Source: an uncultured Pseudorhodobacter sp.
Lineage (GTDB): Bacteria; Pseudomonadota; Alphaproteobacteria; Rhodobacterales; Rhodobacteraceae
NCBI GenBank assembly: GCA_945952425.1
Contig: CAMFIX010000017.1
Span: 1-16,741, forward strand
Length of the DNA: 16,741 nucleotides
Direction: 5' to 3'
A program made the translations under genes and the position numbers. The notes beneath the pieces were generated by a model. It saw only the letters and a program-made list of their open reading frames with translations. It did not search any database and had not been told where the DNA came from. Shown here piece by piece: positions 16,391 through 16,741 of the stretch (its first letter is position 1; each line of letters begins with the position of its first letter).

Positions 16391-16608
16391 TGGTCCTCCT
16401 CTGGCCTTGGCCTAAAGCGAAGGGGCAGGGGGGTCAACAGGGCGGTGGCGGCAGGACGACCTCAAATTGAGGTGTTTTCCGTCGCGATTCCGCCGCGGTG
16501 CAGCGCAGGGCGTTGCGCGGCGCCCGGCATTTCCCCGTAATTTCATGCGAAAACCCCGTTCTGCAGCGCCGCATCCGGGGATTTCCCGCTTTTTCGGCTG
16601 ACCTTGGC
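16391..16608. other. LacI-gene upstream region
   Basis: This stretch has no gene. TTGACC (16437-16432, minus) with a weak TTAGGC 16 bases on may be the lacI promoter. A 7-bp-armed palindrome, ACCTCAA-A-TTGAGGT, lies at 16459-16473. No other convincing structure was seen apart from a weak CCCCG...CGGGG pair near 16550-16580. Confidence 0.5.
16459..16473. promoter_or_regulatory. Palindrome, candidate operator
   Basis: ACCTCAA and TTGAGGT are perfect arms about one central A. It lies about 22 bases upstream of the weak -35 box of the LacI gene. LacI proteins usually prefer an even-spaced CG centre, so the binder may be another regulator. Confidence 0.4.
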
Positions 16609-16675
16609 TCATCATTGCATCTATTCGATTCGCTACAATCATCATTTTGATGTCATCAGTAAAAGAAAATGATTG
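16609..16675. promoter_or_regulatory. ATCATT motif cluster, candidate operators
   Basis: TCATCATT occurs at 16609 and again 30 bases later at 16639, and the reverse complement AATGAT is at 16668. TGATG-T-CATCA (16648-16658) is a palindrome between them. The A/T-rich block stands out against GC-rich surroundings and ends at the -35 box of the right-edge promoter. Confidence 0.5.
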
Positions 16676-16702
16676 ACGCAGGCCCCCGCTGCCCCGCATA
16701 AC
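16673..16702 (+). promoter_or_regulatory. Sigma-70-type promoter for a gene starting at the window edge
   Basis: TTGACG (16673-16678) and CATAAC (16697-16702) are 18 bases apart. Transcription would start near 16709. GGGAGG (16731-16736) followed by AACC leaves the last base of the window, A, as a plausible first base of an ATG, so the next plus-strand gene probably begins at 16741. That gene is not visible; a transporter binding protein is only a guess from the LacI context. Confidence 0.6.
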
Positions 16703-16741
16703 CCAAGCCCATGGGCCAGGGAGGGCCCGAGGGAGGAACCA

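Noticed and set aside
14522..16540. Long plus-strand frame opposite DUF4432 and LacI genes
   Set aside because: Antisense shadow with repetitive composition; the minus-strand proteins have clear domains.
16412..16699. Minus-strand frame of 95 residues in the LacI upstream region
   Set aside because: It overlaps the promoter and operators of the right-edge gene, has no Shine-Dalgarno site and no recognisable features.

Overview
The window is GC-rich, densely packed DNA of an alphaproteobacterium, most likely a member of the Rhodobacteraceae (Rhodobacter/Paracoccus relatives). That placement rests on base composition, codon use, the gene complement (fungal-type Lys1, EttA, DUF465 and CspA-type small genes) and an FNR-type box of the form TTGAC-N4-GTCAA. 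It is inference from sequence features, with no database search behind it.

Layout, left to right. At the left edge is the N-terminal part of a saccharopine dehydrogenase (minus strand). Next come a small ABC-type AAA ATPase (558-1322, +), adenine deaminase (minus), and a divergently placed EamA/DMT transporter (+). EttA, the ribosome-bound ABC-F throttle protein, follows with two downstream passengers: an unrecognised 158-aa protein and a 27-aa single-span membrane peptide. A long bidirectional terminator (6446-6480) closes this unit. A two-gene minus-strand operon then encodes an HSL-type alpha/beta hydrolase and a class II aldolase/adducin-domain protein, with a 4-base stop/start overlap. 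Divergent from it is a degenerate receiver-like protein. After another bidirectional terminator come a cold-shock protein and a DUF465/YdcH-like peptide (both minus). A candidate FNR box separates the latter from an MsbA-like ABC exporter (+).

The right third (11256-16741) looks like a sugar-utilisation locus. A GatZ/KbaZ-family protein (minus) is divergent from a DeoR-family regulator that is translationally coupled to a SIS-domain sugar-phosphate isomerase/deaminase. Beyond a cluster of GTAGGTCGGGG palindromic repeats lie a DUF4432 (aldose-epimerase-like) gene and a LacI-family regulator (minus). The last 350 bases are a regulatory region: a TTGACG/CATAAC promoter, a cluster of ATCATT motifs, and a Shine-Dalgarno sequence placed so that the next gene would start exactly at the window edge, probably the first gene of a transport or catabolic operon.

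The most interesting functional idea is that the SIS protein and the GatZ/KbaZ protein form a short route from an amino- or keto-sugar phosphate through tagatose 6-phosphate to fructose 6-phosphate, with no aldolase catalytic subunit (KbaY/GatY) or tagatose-6-phosphate kinase in view. Smaller points are the FNR box between two divergent genes, a hairpin covering the start codon of the gene after ettA, a 43-base tail-to-tail gene overlap, and a receiver-fold protein lacking the conserved lysine. I saw no tRNA, rRNA, CRISPR array, insertion sequence or phage gene.
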